48,336 nucleotides of DNA from assembly GCF_000414115.1 (NCBI RefSeq), contig NZ_AOPZ01000066.1, positions 1-48,336 on the forward strand, read 5' to 3'. Under the pieces are notes generated by a model, which did no database searches, was not told the DNA's origin, and saw only the letters and a list, made by a program, of their open reading frames with translations. Of this stretch, positions 1 through 7,511 are shown one piece after another; the stretch's first letter is position 1, and each line of letters begins with the position of its first letter. Origin of the DNA: Streptomyces aurantiacus JA 4570 (GTDB taxonomy: Bacteria; Actinomycetota; Actinomycetes; Streptomycetales; Streptomycetaceae). A program made the translations under genes and the position numbers.

Positions 1-378
1 ATCCGGCACGTGTCCGACCGCATCGCGGTGATGTACCTCGGCAAGATCGTCGAGCTGGCCGACCGGGACTCGCTCTACAAGGCGCCGATGCACCCGTACA
101 CCAAGGCACTGATGTCGGCCGTCCCGCTCCCGGACCCCCGGCGCAAGAACGCCAGGAGCGAGCGCATCCTCCTCGACGGCGACGTGCCCTCGCCGATCTC
201 TCCGCCGGGCGGCTGCCGTTTCCACACCCGGTGCTGGAAAGCCACGGAGCTCTGCGGAACGACCGAGCCGCCGCTGCGGGAGTTGACGCTCGGCCGGCGG
301 GTGGCCTGCCACCACCCGGAGAACTTCGAGGACCGGGCCGCGGGTATCGTCTGGTCGCATGCTGATACGTCCTCATGA
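1..378 (+). CDS. Oligopeptide/dipeptide ABC transporter ATP-binding protein, C-terminal part
   Basis: This is the tail of an ATPase of the DppD/DppF/OppF type, which powers import of peptides across the membrane. The reading frame is open from base 1, so the start, Walker A and signature motifs lie outside the window. What remains is the segment after the H-loop ([15 protein letters not shown]) and the oligopeptide-transporter C-terminal domain, recognisable from [16 protein letters not shown] and the Cys-containing [14 protein letters not shown] motif. The stop overlaps the start of the next gene by 20 bases, which suggests co-transcription. Family assignment is firm. Which peptide is transported cannot be told. 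Confidence 0.9.
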   Translation: MRHVSDRIAVMYLGKIVELADRDSLYKAPMHPYTKALMSAVPLPDPRRKNARSERILLDGDVPSPISPPGGCRFHTRCWKATELCGTTEPPLRELTLGRRVACHHPENFEDRAAGIVWSHADTSS

Positions 379-973
379 CCGTGGCAGCCGCAAGGAGTCA
401 CTGGAATTCGTGCGCGGTCACGGATTCGGGCAGCTCATCGCTGTCGGGCGCGACCGGGAATTTCCCGTCGTGGTACCCACGCAATTCATCCTGGACGACA
501 GCGAGACGGTACTGCTGCACCTGGCCTCGGTAAATCCGGTCTTCGCCGCAGTGCGTGAGAATCCCGCTGTTCTGCTGAGCGTCGTCGGCGACTGGTCATA
601 CATTCCCGGCGCCTGGAAGGCGATCGGCGGCGAGGATCCCGCACACGGAATTCCGACGGTGTACTACGCCGCTGTGCAACTGCGATGCACGGCCCAGGCG
701 CTGGAGGCCCCGGAGGAGAAGCTCGATGTGCTGCGGAAGCAGCTCCAGCGGCTGGAGCCGGAGAGCGGGATCGCCGATCCGTCAGTGCACCACCATCGCC
801 TGCGGGAGATCCGCGCACTGCGTCTGACCATCCGTGACGTCACCGGCAAGTTCAAGTTCGGCGGCAACGTGGACGAGGCGCACCGCTCCGCGGTGGCCAC
901 TCACTTGTCGGCGCGCGACGAACCACGGGACACGGCCGCACGGGAGCACCTGCTGCGCAGGTCGGCGGGCTGA
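359..973 (+). CDS. PaiB-like FMN-binding negative transcriptional regulator
   Basis: This 204-residue protein matches the PaiB family, small split-barrel FMN-binding proteins annotated as negative transcriptional regulators. Family hallmarks are visible: an N-terminal [11 protein letters not shown] segment, the central [10 protein letters not shown] and [11 protein letters not shown] strands, an [10 protein letters not shown] segment and the late TGKFKFGGN motif. The length is normal for the family. It starts inside the end of the upstream ABC ATPase gene. Its last 73 bases overlap, tail to tail, the end of the convergent MFS gene. What it regulates is unknown. Confidence 0.8.
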   Translation: MLIRPHDRGSRKESLEFVRGHGFGQLIAVGRDREFPVVVPTQFILDDSETVLLHLASVNPVFAAVRENPAVLLSVVGDWSYIPGAWKAIGGEDPAHGIPTVYYAAVQLRCTAQALEAPEEKLDVLRKQLQRLEPESGIADPSVHHHRLREIRALRLTIRDVTGKFKFGGNVDEAHRSAVATHLSARDEPRDTAAREHLLRRSAG

Positions 974-2178
974 TCGGCCGCGCGATCCGAAGACAGCAGC
1001 AGATACAGCCCGGGTAGTCCCGCCAGGGCGGTCATGAACACTACGGACACGCCGAGCCCGCCGTGCACCAGCAAGGGGGCCGCGACCGCTGCTCCCAGCG
1101 GAGAGGTGCCCTGCATCAGGGTGCGCAGCGCGGCGAAGGACCGGCCGTGCAGCTCGGGCGGGATGCGGCGCATCCGCAGGGACTGTGCCCATACGGTCAT
1201 CGGGGCGCTCAGAAAGCCCACCGCGAAGAACCCGGCCCCGACGACCACGGGTTGGGGAGCCCCGAGCACGGCCAGGACGGCAAGGGCCGCTCCCGTCTGG
1301 AACAGCCCGATCCGCCGCACCGACGCCCTCCCCGCCCGGCCGCTGCCCGCCAGTGCGGCTCCGCCCAGCTCCCCGGCGGCCACCGCCGCCATCAGCACCC
1401 CGAGCCAGGGAGCGCCGCCCGGCAGTTCGTTCTTCGCCAGCCACGGCCCGACGACCAGCAGCAGCATGCCCTCGGCGATGTTGAACAGCATGAAGGCGGC
1501 CGTGGTGGCCACGATCGCCCGGTCCCGGGCCACCGCCTTGAGCGACCACCGCCCGGTCGGTGTCTCCGCGCCGGCGACCCGGCGCAGCGGCGGCAGCGGG
1601 CGCCGTACGGTCGCGACCGCGCCCGCGAAGACCAGATAGGTGACGGCATCGATGAGCAGCACGGCGGGCGCGCCGATCACGCCTACGAGGACACCTGCCG
1701 AGGCCGGGCCCACGACGGTGGCCAGGCTGAAGCTGAAGGACTCCAGGGCGTTCGCCGCGTCCAGGTCCGGCTCATCGACGAGTTGGGGGATCGCGGCGGG
1801 AAAGGCCGCCAGTGGCACCATCTTGAGCAGGCCGTAGACAGCGGCCACCATGAACGGCAACGCAGTCGGTACGTCCCCGACCGCGGCTGCCACGGGCACG
1901 GCGGTCACACAGGCGGCCCGGAACAGGCTGTCGCAGATCAGCAGAGTCCGCTTGTCCAAGCGGTCGAGAAGCGGCCCGACAGCCATGCCTCCCAGAACGA
2001 CAGGGGCGGTGAAGCACACTCCCAGCAAGCCGAGCCGACCGACGCCGCCTTGGTCGATGACCAGCCACGACAGGGCCAGAAACGTCATCCCGTCCCCGAG
2101 CAGCGACACTGTCGCGCCCAGCCACAGTCGGCCGAAGCCGCCCCCGCCCGACCTCAGAACCCGCGCGTACGTCGTCAT
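901..2178 (-). CDS. MFS transporter (drug-efflux type)
   Basis: A 425-residue integral membrane protein with about twelve hydrophobic segments and the layout of MFS exporters (FGRLWLGATVSLLGDGMTFLALSW near the N-terminus, then GPLLDRLDKR, which resembles the loop 2-3 signature). The ATG at 2178 gives the expected N-terminus. The same frame continues upstream but without membrane features. The start overlaps the stop of a short leader ORF in an ATGA arrangement, so translation is probably coupled. The 3' end overlaps the PaiB-like gene in antisense. The substrate cannot be predicted. Confidence 0.85.
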   Translation of the reverse strand: MTTYARVLRSGGGGFGRLWLGATVSLLGDGMTFLALSWLVIDQGGVGRLGLLGVCFTAPVVLGGMAVGPLLDRLDKRTLLICDSLFRAACVTAVPVAAAVGDVPTALPFMVAAVYGLLKMVPLAAFPAAIPQLVDEPDLDAANALESFSFSLATVVGPASAGVLVGVIGAPAVLLIDAVTYLVFAGAVATVRRPLPPLRRVAGAETPTGRWSLKAVARDRAIVATTAAFMLFNIAEGMLLLVVGPWLAKNELPGGAPWLGVLMAAVAAGELGGAALAGSGRAGRASVRRIGLFQTGAALAVLAVLGAPQPVVVGAGFFAVGFLSAPMTVWAQSLRMRRIPPELHGRSFAALRTLMQGTSPLGAAVAAPLLVHGGLGVSVVFMTALAGLPGLYLLLSSDRAADQPADLRSRCSRAAVSRGSSRADK

Positions 2179-2249
2179 CGGGCGTGGTGTCCCTTCCCGG
2201 CGGTGGCGGCCGGTGCGGTCTTGGCGTGCATGGCGTGCATGGCGTGCAT
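2175..2249 (-). CDS. Short leader ORF (24 residues) translationally coupled to the MFS gene
   Basis: A 24-codon ORF begins at 2249 with three perfect Met-His-Ala repeats (MHAMHAMHA) and ends with a TGA whose first bases form the MFS start codon (ATGA). A GAGAGG-type ribosome site lies about ten bases upstream of its ATG. Position and coupling are seen in the sequence. A regulatory leader-peptide role is inference. It could equally be a chance ORF created by the 9-bp repeats. Confidence 0.4.
   Translation of the reverse strand: MHAMHAMHAKTAPAATAGKGHHAR
2222..2248. repeat. Three perfect tandem copies of a 9-bp unit (tggcgtgca)
   Basis: The unit occurs at 2222-2230, 2231-2239 and 2240-2248 without a mismatch. 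It lies between the MFS and Ada/AlkA genes and encodes the Met-His-Ala repeats of the leader ORF on the minus strand. Copy number could vary by slippage. Confidence 0.9.
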
Positions 2250-2308
2250 GAGGAGCGTTCCTCTCACAGGGGGTTGGCTGCCCAGGCCGCGCGGATGGCC
2301 GGGAGTGG

Positions 2309-3784
2309 TCAGCGGAGGGCGGACGTGGTGAGGTGCATGACGGCGTACGAGCGCCAGGGCCGCCATCGGCGGGCACGTTCCTCCAGGCCCGGGGGAACCT
2401 CCGGGCCGTCGCCGTCCCTCGGCAGGGCCGCCCCGCCGAGGGACGGGTCGCAGGGGCAGAAGGCATCCGGGTCGCCCAGCGCGTGCATCCCGATGCGTTG
2501 CGCCGTCCACGGGCTGACGCCGGGCAGGGTCAGCAGTCTGGCTCTGGCCCCGGCCCGGTCGGCGTCCCGTTCCAGCGAGAGGTCCCCGTCGGCGACCGCG
2601 CGGGCCAGCGCCCGGATCGCCGCGGCCGCCTCCTTGCCGAGGCCGGGCACGTCGAGGGCGCCTTCCGCCACCACGGGCGCCGACGGAAACAGCAGGGCCG
2701 GCCCTCCCTCTGGGGCGCCGAAGGTCTCGCCGTGCAGCTCGGCCAGCCGTCCGCACAGCTTCCGCGCGTCCTCCGGCGGAGCGTATTGCTCGGCGACCAT
2801 GCGGACCGCCAGCTCGAATCCATCGACGCAGCCCGGGATCCGCAGGCCCGGCGTGGCCTCGACCAGCGGCCCGATCCAGGGGTCCGCGCCCAGTGCGTCC
2901 GCGACGGCTGCCGGGTCGGCGTCCAGGTCGAGGAGGTCACGGCAGCGTCGCACCGCCGCCGTGACGTCGCGCAGGTCCTCCAGCCACAGGCGCAGCGTCA
3001 CTTGATGCCGGTGCGCCTGCTGGCTCGCCGGGCGCACACGGAGGTCCAGCTCGGCGGAGCCGGCGCCCCGGGGAAGTCGCAGCGTACGGCGGTAGCGCGT
3101 CTGCTCCACCTGCTCGATTCCGGCGATGGCCCGGGCTCGCAGCCACTCCAGCAGCGCGGCGGCGGCCAGCGGCGGCCGGTAGCGCAACCGCAGCACCAGC
3201 GGCCCGGAACGGTGGCCCGACCGCGGCCCGACCGCCGTGCGCAGTTCCCTCGGGGCGCAGCCGAACGCGGCCCGCATCCCCTCGTTGAACTGGCGGACGC
3301 TGGAGTACCCGGCGGCGAACGCCACGTCCACCAGGGGCAGCGCGCTGGACTCGATGAGCAGGCGGGCGACCTGATTCCGGCGGTTCACGGCCAGGGCGAG
3401 CGGCCCCGCGCCCAGCTCCGCGAACAGTTGCCGGTGCAGGTGCCGCTCGCTCACGGCGAGTTGTCGCGCCACGCCCGCGACACCGACCTCGTCGACGGCG
3501 CCGCTCGCGATCAGCCGCAGCGCACGCGCGACCAGATCCCCACGGACGTTCCACTCGCGTGAGGACGGCGCGACCTCGGGGCGGCAGCGGCGGCATGCCC
3601 GGAAACCGGCTGTCTCAGCCGCCGCGGCGACGCGGAAGAAGCGGACGTTCTCCGGCTTCGGAGTACGCGAGCCGCACACGGGACGGCAGTAGACGCCGGT
3701 CGTCGTCACAGCGACGTAGAAGTCCCCGTCGAACCGCGCGTCGCGGCTGGCCATCGCCCGGTAGCAGGTGTCGAAGTCGAGCAC
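2309..3784 (-). CDS. Ada/AlkA bifunctional DNA alkylation repair protein (DNA-3-methyladenine glycosylase 2)
   Basis: This 491-residue protein combines an Ada-type metal-binding domain, an AraC-type DNA-binding domain and an AlkA glycosylase. The first ~75 residues carry the Ada zinc cysteines (TGVYCRPVCGSRTPKPENVRF and FRACRRCRPE). Residues ~85-180 form the helix-turn-helix region (GVARQLAVSERHLHRQLF, FAAGYSSVRQFNEGMRAAFG). The C-terminal half has the AlkA fold with a helix-hairpin-helix LPGVSPWTAQRIGMHALG followed by the expected catalytic Asp in CPCDPSLGG. GTG at 3784 was chosen because the DTCYRAMASRDARFDG segment is the usual N-terminus. It would excise alkylated bases and sense methyl damage. 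Confidence 0.9.
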   Translation of the reverse strand: MLDFDTCYRAMASRDARFDGDFYVAVTTTGVYCRPVCGSRTPKPENVRFFRVAAAAETAGFRACRRCRPEVAPSSREWNVRGDLVARALRLIASGAVDEVGVAGVARQLAVSERHLHRQLFAELGAGPLALAVNRRNQVARLLIESSALPLVDVAFAAGYSSVRQFNEGMRAAFGCAPRELRTAVGPRSGHRSGPLVLRLRYRPPLAAAALLEWLRARAIAGIEQVEQTRYRRTLRLPRGAGSAELDLRVRPASQQAHRHQVTLRLWLEDLRDVTAAVRRCRDLLDLDADPAAVADALGADPWIGPLVEATPGLRIPGCVDGFELAVRMVAEQYAPPEDARKLCGRLAELHGETFGAPEGGPALLFPSAPVVAEGALDVPGLGKEAAAAIRALARAVADGDLSLERDADRAGARARLLTLPGVSPWTAQRIGMHALGDPDAFCPCDPSLGGAALPRDGDGPEVPPGLEERARRWRPWRSYAVMHLTTSALR

Positions 3785-3939
3785 CCGCGAATTCTCACGC
3801 GCGCCGGCTCGCGCCGTCTGGCGGTGATCGGACCTGGTGATGCGGCACCGAGGCCGACCCGGCGGAGCCGACGAGGCCCCACAGCGCCCGGGAACAGGAG
3901 TCGGTTGGTGCCCTGCCGCCGCTGCGTGCCGTGTCGGCG

Positions 3940-4674
3940 CTATCGACGAATGACCGAGCGAATCCAGGAGAGTTGCTGGGATACTTCCCCGGCCTCGGCG
4001 CTCTTCTCCCGGTCGGAGCCGTTGAAGACGCCGATGAGGGTTTCGGTGCCACGCGGGCCGACGGTCATCACCGGGCCTCCGGAGTCGCCCCCGGCGGGAA
4101 TCCCGGACACCTTCTTCATGCAGAAGTCGGGGCCACCCGGTGCGGTGTGTCCCGCGCACAGGGGGTCGTTGGGCCGTACGACCTTCAGGTCCGACTGCTT
4201 GAGGACGGGAGACTGGCAGGCGCTCTCGTCCGTGGTGCAGGTGGCGCCCCACCCGTACTGCCGTACGGCCTGGCCGCGGTGGACGCCGACCGTGGCCAGG
4301 CGCGCCGTGCGGACATTCATCGGCGGGACCTTGACGAGCATCATGTCGGCGTGCGCGCTGCCCACGCGCTTGCGGGGTATGGGGCGGACCGTGGTGCCCT
4401 TGCGCATGTCGAGATTGCCCACCCGGAAGGAGATTCGCCTGTCGGCGACCGGTCGTGCCTGCTCGTAGAAGCAGTGCGAGGCGGTGAGGATCCACTGCCG
4501 GGCGACCGCTGTCCCGGTGCACGCCGGTTTGCCGTCAACGAGCATGCGTACCGCCCATGGACCGTAGGTGCTCTTTTTCCCGCCGATGACGGCGGAGGCC
4601 GGAGCGGACGACATCACCGAGCCCGCGACCAGCACCAGGCCGGTGAGCAGCAGTACACGAAGACGACGCACCAT
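3940..4674 (-). CDS. Secreted trypsin-like serine protease (S1 family)
   Basis: A 244-residue secreted S1 protease. It has a signal peptide (RRLRVLLLTGLVLVAGSV with an ASA cut site near residue 28), and the mature end is probably VIGGKKSTYGPW. The catalytic triad is visible: His in LTASHCF, Asp in HADMMLVK and Ser in AGGDSGGPVM. Cysteines fit the usual disulfides. The reverse strand of 4675-4690 has an AGAGGAGTTGTTCTGA stretch just before the ATG that can serve as ribosome site. The next gene upstream is a second S1 protease, so this is a pair of related extracellular proteases. Confidence 0.9.
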   Translation of the reverse strand: MVRRLRVLLLTGLVLVAGSVMSSAPASAVIGGKKSTYGPWAVRMLVDGKPACTGTAVARQWILTASHCFYEQARPVADRRISFRVGNLDMRKGTTVRPIPRKRVGSAHADMMLVKVPPMNVRTARLATVGVHRGQAVRQYGWGATCTTDESACQSPVLKQSDLKVVRPNDPLCAGHTAPGGPDFCMKKVSGIPAGGDSGGPVMTVGPRGTETLIGVFNGSDREKSAEAGEVSQQLSWIRSVIRR

Positions 4675-4803
4675 TCAGAACAACTCCTCTCAGAGGGACA
4701 CAGCCGTACAGGCAGTGAGAGGTCCTCCTGAGCAAAAGCGTTCCGCGCGAGCCCCGCGACATCAGGCCGGCAGGAGGGCGGGCTCCGGAGGGAAGGCGCC
4801 GTT

Positions 4804-5588
4804 CTACACGCCTGTGATCTGCCTGATCCAGGCACGGCTATGGGTGATGTTGGTGTAGCCGCTCCAGCTTCCGGAGGGCTTGGGGCCGACCGCGCTGACG
4901 CCCGCCTGCACCCACCTTCCGGTCTGAGGGCTCCACACCATCAGCGGGCCGCCGGAGTCACCGCCTGCCGTGGTGCCGTTGCCCGCGCCGAAGCACAGTA
5001 CGGCGGGGTTGGCAGGAGTGCACTGGGTGCCGATCATGGCGCCCCTGGCGTACTTGAGCCGGGTGGGCAGCGGGCCGCCCCAGTCGGTCCTCTCCGAGCC
5101 CCAGCCGTACACCTCGGCCACCTGGTTCCGGGCGATGTCGCCCGCGCTCGCCAGCGGGGAGTAGGTGGTGCGGACGTCCCGGTCCAGCCGCACCAGTGCG
5201 ATGTCGTTGTTGGGCCAGCTGTAAGAGGGGTGCTGGATGACGTTGACGTCCATGCGCTCGTACCGCCCTGCGTGCGGTCGAGGGAGCCGATCCGGACGTA
5301 CGGCCTGTCGCCCGGGTTGACGCAGTGGGCGGCGGTGAGCACCCAGCGCGGAGCGATGATGGTGGAGGTGCACCTGTGATTCGCGCCCCCGATCGAGGCG
5401 ATGGAGGGTTTCGGCACGCTGACGAACTGGCCGCCGACGATGCGCGCGTCGACGGTGCCGGGGCCGCTGTCCTGGCCGACGCTGCCGGCGTGGGCGGCAG
5501 TTGCCGGCACGATGAGCGCACTCGCAGCCAGTACCGTGAGTGCCGCGCCGAGCAGGGACTGTCGGCGTATGACGGGTCTCGCTCTCAT
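4804..5588 (-). pseudogene. Secreted trypsin-like serine protease, frameshifted
   Basis: Two frames together make one complete S1 protease. The frame from ATG 5588 encodes a signal peptide (LLGAALTVLAASALIVPATA), the mature start RIVGGQFVSV and the His motif LTAAHC, running to GSLDRTQGG. The other frame continues with ERMDVNVIQHPSYSWPNNDIALVRLD (split here only by description), the Ser motif GGDSGGPLMV and a normal C-terminus. The frames switch near 5262-5268 on the + strand (taccgccc), consistent with loss of one base in a G/C run. As given, translation from 5588 leaves the protease frame after the His motif. It is either a real recent pseudogene or a sequencing error in a GC-rich run. Confidence 0.8.
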
Positions 5589-6233
5589 AACTGCCCTTCC
5601 TTTCGGTGTGGTTGACGGCCAAGTTCGTGATGGTGGGGCGCGCGAATGCCGCGCTCAGCGCTGAGTCGAGGCATCGCCTGGCGTGTTCGCGGTCCGGTCG
5701 CACCCGTGGACGGGAGTTGCCGGTGCAGGTATTCCGGCCGGGCCGATCGCCGGGGCGCCAAGCGTGGTTGGCGGTGACAAGGACGCGGAGACGCCGATGA
5801 GTTGCTGCGCGCCGTTGAGGTCTCCGGCGCCGGGGCCCTCACCGCGCAGGGCGTCGTCCGCGATGAGCCTTCGCACGTGACGCCGCTGTGCGGCTGGGGC
5901 AGCCGGCAGCGGTCACCCATTCGCGGATGTCATGCACTCGACATCATGTCGATCGGGCCCACGAAGCCGCACGGACAGCTGTCGCTCTGCCACGCATAGG
6001 ACACGAGCCACTTGTCAGAAATGACAAAACAATCACAGCAATCGAGACATTGCGGACTTGAATCGAAGCTGGAGCGACGGTGCCGTCAGCCTCCGCATTC
6101 GCCTGATCATCTTTGACGCCGCATACTGCCGTTCCAAGTGGATCGACTGTTAGGCTGACCATCCCGCCAAGGCGAGACAGAGCACTTGACAACGGCCGGA
6201 ACAGCCTGTCCGAGATTGGATCCGCACTCGGCT
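5589..6233. other. Intergenic region between the frameshifted protease and the P450 gene
   Basis: About 645 bases separate the divergent protease and P450 genes, and no convincing gene was found. Short open frames exist on both strands, for example 5655-5876 minus (73 codons with moderately G/C-rich third positions), but no ribosome site or recognisable motif supports them. The stretch contains the palindrome at 6012-6027. A change to more A/T-rich sequence after about 6000 marks the edge of the biosynthetic region. Confidence 0.5.
6012..6027. promoter_or_regulatory. Palindrome TTGTCA-GAAA-TGACAA, candidate operator
   Basis: A perfect 6-bp inverted repeat with a 4-base spacer lies about 200 bases upstream of the P450 start. 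Such short-spaced dyads are typical regulator binding sites. Which protein binds, if any, is unknown, and no cluster-linked regulator gene was recognised nearby. Confidence 0.35.
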
Positions 6234-7484
6234 ATGGGTACTGATTCTCTTGAGCTTGACCCAGCAGATAAGGCGCTAGCAGTACTGCTGTCGACGGAGA
6301 GCGGACGTCAGGATCCGTACCCGTCATATTCCACACTTCGAGCCAAGCCAGGCATACACCGCAGCGCGATGGGGTCGCTGGTGGCAACGCGTTACCACGA
6401 GTGCGAGGCCATCCTCAAGGACCGTCGATTCGGGCACGCCCCTTCCGACAGTCGCGCCGACTTCACCAGCGACGAGCAGTACGAGACCTTCAGGCGGCGC
6501 TTTCCCCGGATCGCCGAGCGCGCTCCGGTGATGCTGAACCTCAATCCCCCGGAACACTCGCGCCTCCGCGGACTGGTCTCCAAAGCCTTCACACCCAGGG
6601 TCGTAGAGAACCTCCGGCCACGCATAGCCAGCATTGTGGACCAGCTGCTCGCTGATATTCCTGAGCAATTTGACGTGGTGTCCGACCTCGGCGTGCAGCT
6701 GCCCGCGCTGGTCATCAGCGAGCTACTGGGGTTGCCACGCGACGGACATGATTACGTCATTCCACACGTGCGAAGGATCATCCAGGCGTTCGACACCCCC
6801 CTGCCACGCTCTCAGAACCTCGACGAGGTCTACAAGGCGACCGAACTGGTCGAGGAGTACTTCGAATCAGTCATCCGCAGCAAGCGGGCCAGCCCTACAG
6901 AGGATCTGATCAGCAACCTGGTAGCGGTCCGCGATACGCAAGGGCGACTGTCCGAAGCGGAACTCATCTCGACGCTCTTGCTCTTGTTCGTGGCCGGCTA
7001 CGAGTCCAGCACCAACTTGATATCCAACGGTTTTTACGCACTGCTGACCCACCCGGACTCGATTCCACCACTGCAACGCAACCAAGACACCATTGCACTC
7101 GCCGTCCAGGAGATGCTCCGTTGGGAAGCTCCCGTACAGCTCGTCGGCCGAATAGCGCTCGAGGACGCGGAGATTTCCGGCGAAATCATCCGGCGGGGTG
7201 AACAGGTTCTGCTCTTCCTGGGCGCTGCGAACAGGGATCCTGCTCGATTCAGGGATCCGGACCTCTTCCTGATCACACGCGACGAGGGGGCGCCACTCAG
7301 TTTCTCAACGGGAATCCACTACTGCTTGGGTGCTCCCCTCGCTCACCTAGAAGCACAGATACTCTTCGAAGCACTGCTTCCTCGCTGGTCCACCTTCGAG
7401 CCCGAGCCCACGCCGGTCCGCTTCCGGAGCAATCTGGTCCTGCGCGGCGTTGCTTCGCTGGGGATGAGCATTCGGACGGCTTAG
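6234..7484 (+). CDS. Cytochrome P450
   Basis: A 416-residue soluble bacterial P450 that would use heme and a ferredoxin partner to oxidise a small molecule or peptide. The N-terminus has the usual DPYPSYSTLRA, helix C has NLNPPEHSRLRGLVSKAFTP, helix I reads FVAGYESSTNLI, the ExxR motif is EMLRWE, and the heme loop is FSTGIHYCLGAPLAHLE with the ligand Cys364. Two deviations stand out: Ser replaces the usual conserved Thr of helix I, and FSTG replaces the common FGxG before the Cys. ATG 6234 is preferred on family length; an in-frame TTG at 6186 would add 16 residues. The following NHL gene starts 27 bases after the stop, so the two are probably co-transcribed. The gene is more A/T-rich than the flank. 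Confidence 0.88.
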   Translation: MGTDSLELDPADKALAVLLSTESGRQDPYPSYSTLRAKPGIHRSAMGSLVATRYHECEAILKDRRFGHAPSDSRADFTSDEQYETFRRRFPRIAERAPVMLNLNPPEHSRLRGLVSKAFTPRVVENLRPRIASIVDQLLADIPEQFDVVSDLGVQLPALVISELLGLPRDGHDYVIPHVRRIIQAFDTPLPRSQNLDEVYKATELVEEYFESVIRSKRASPTEDLISNLVAVRDTQGRLSEAELISTLLLLFVAGYESSTNLISNGFYALLTHPDSIPPLQRNQDTIALAVQEMLRWEAPVQLVGRIALEDAEISGEIIRRGEQVLLFLGAANRDPARFRDPDLFLITRDEGAPLSFSTGIHYCLGAPLAHLEAQILFEALLPRWSTFEPEPTPVRFRSNLVLRGVASLGMSIRTA

Positions 7485-7511
7485 CTCCCTCAGAAAAAGA
7501 AGGGGCCTGTC

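Noticed and set aside
1063..2331. Plus-strand 422-codon frame antisense to the MFS gene
   Set aside because: Gln/His/Arg-rich shadow of the membrane protein frame, typical of high-GC DNA.
2309..4522. Ada/AlkA frame extended to 737 residues
   Set aside because: The extension overlaps the serine protease in another frame; the Ada domain begins at the GTG 3784 start.
5944..6192. Minus-strand 82-codon frame before the P450 gene
   Set aside because: A/T-rich, mixed codon use, no ribosome site; it spans the likely promoter and operator region.
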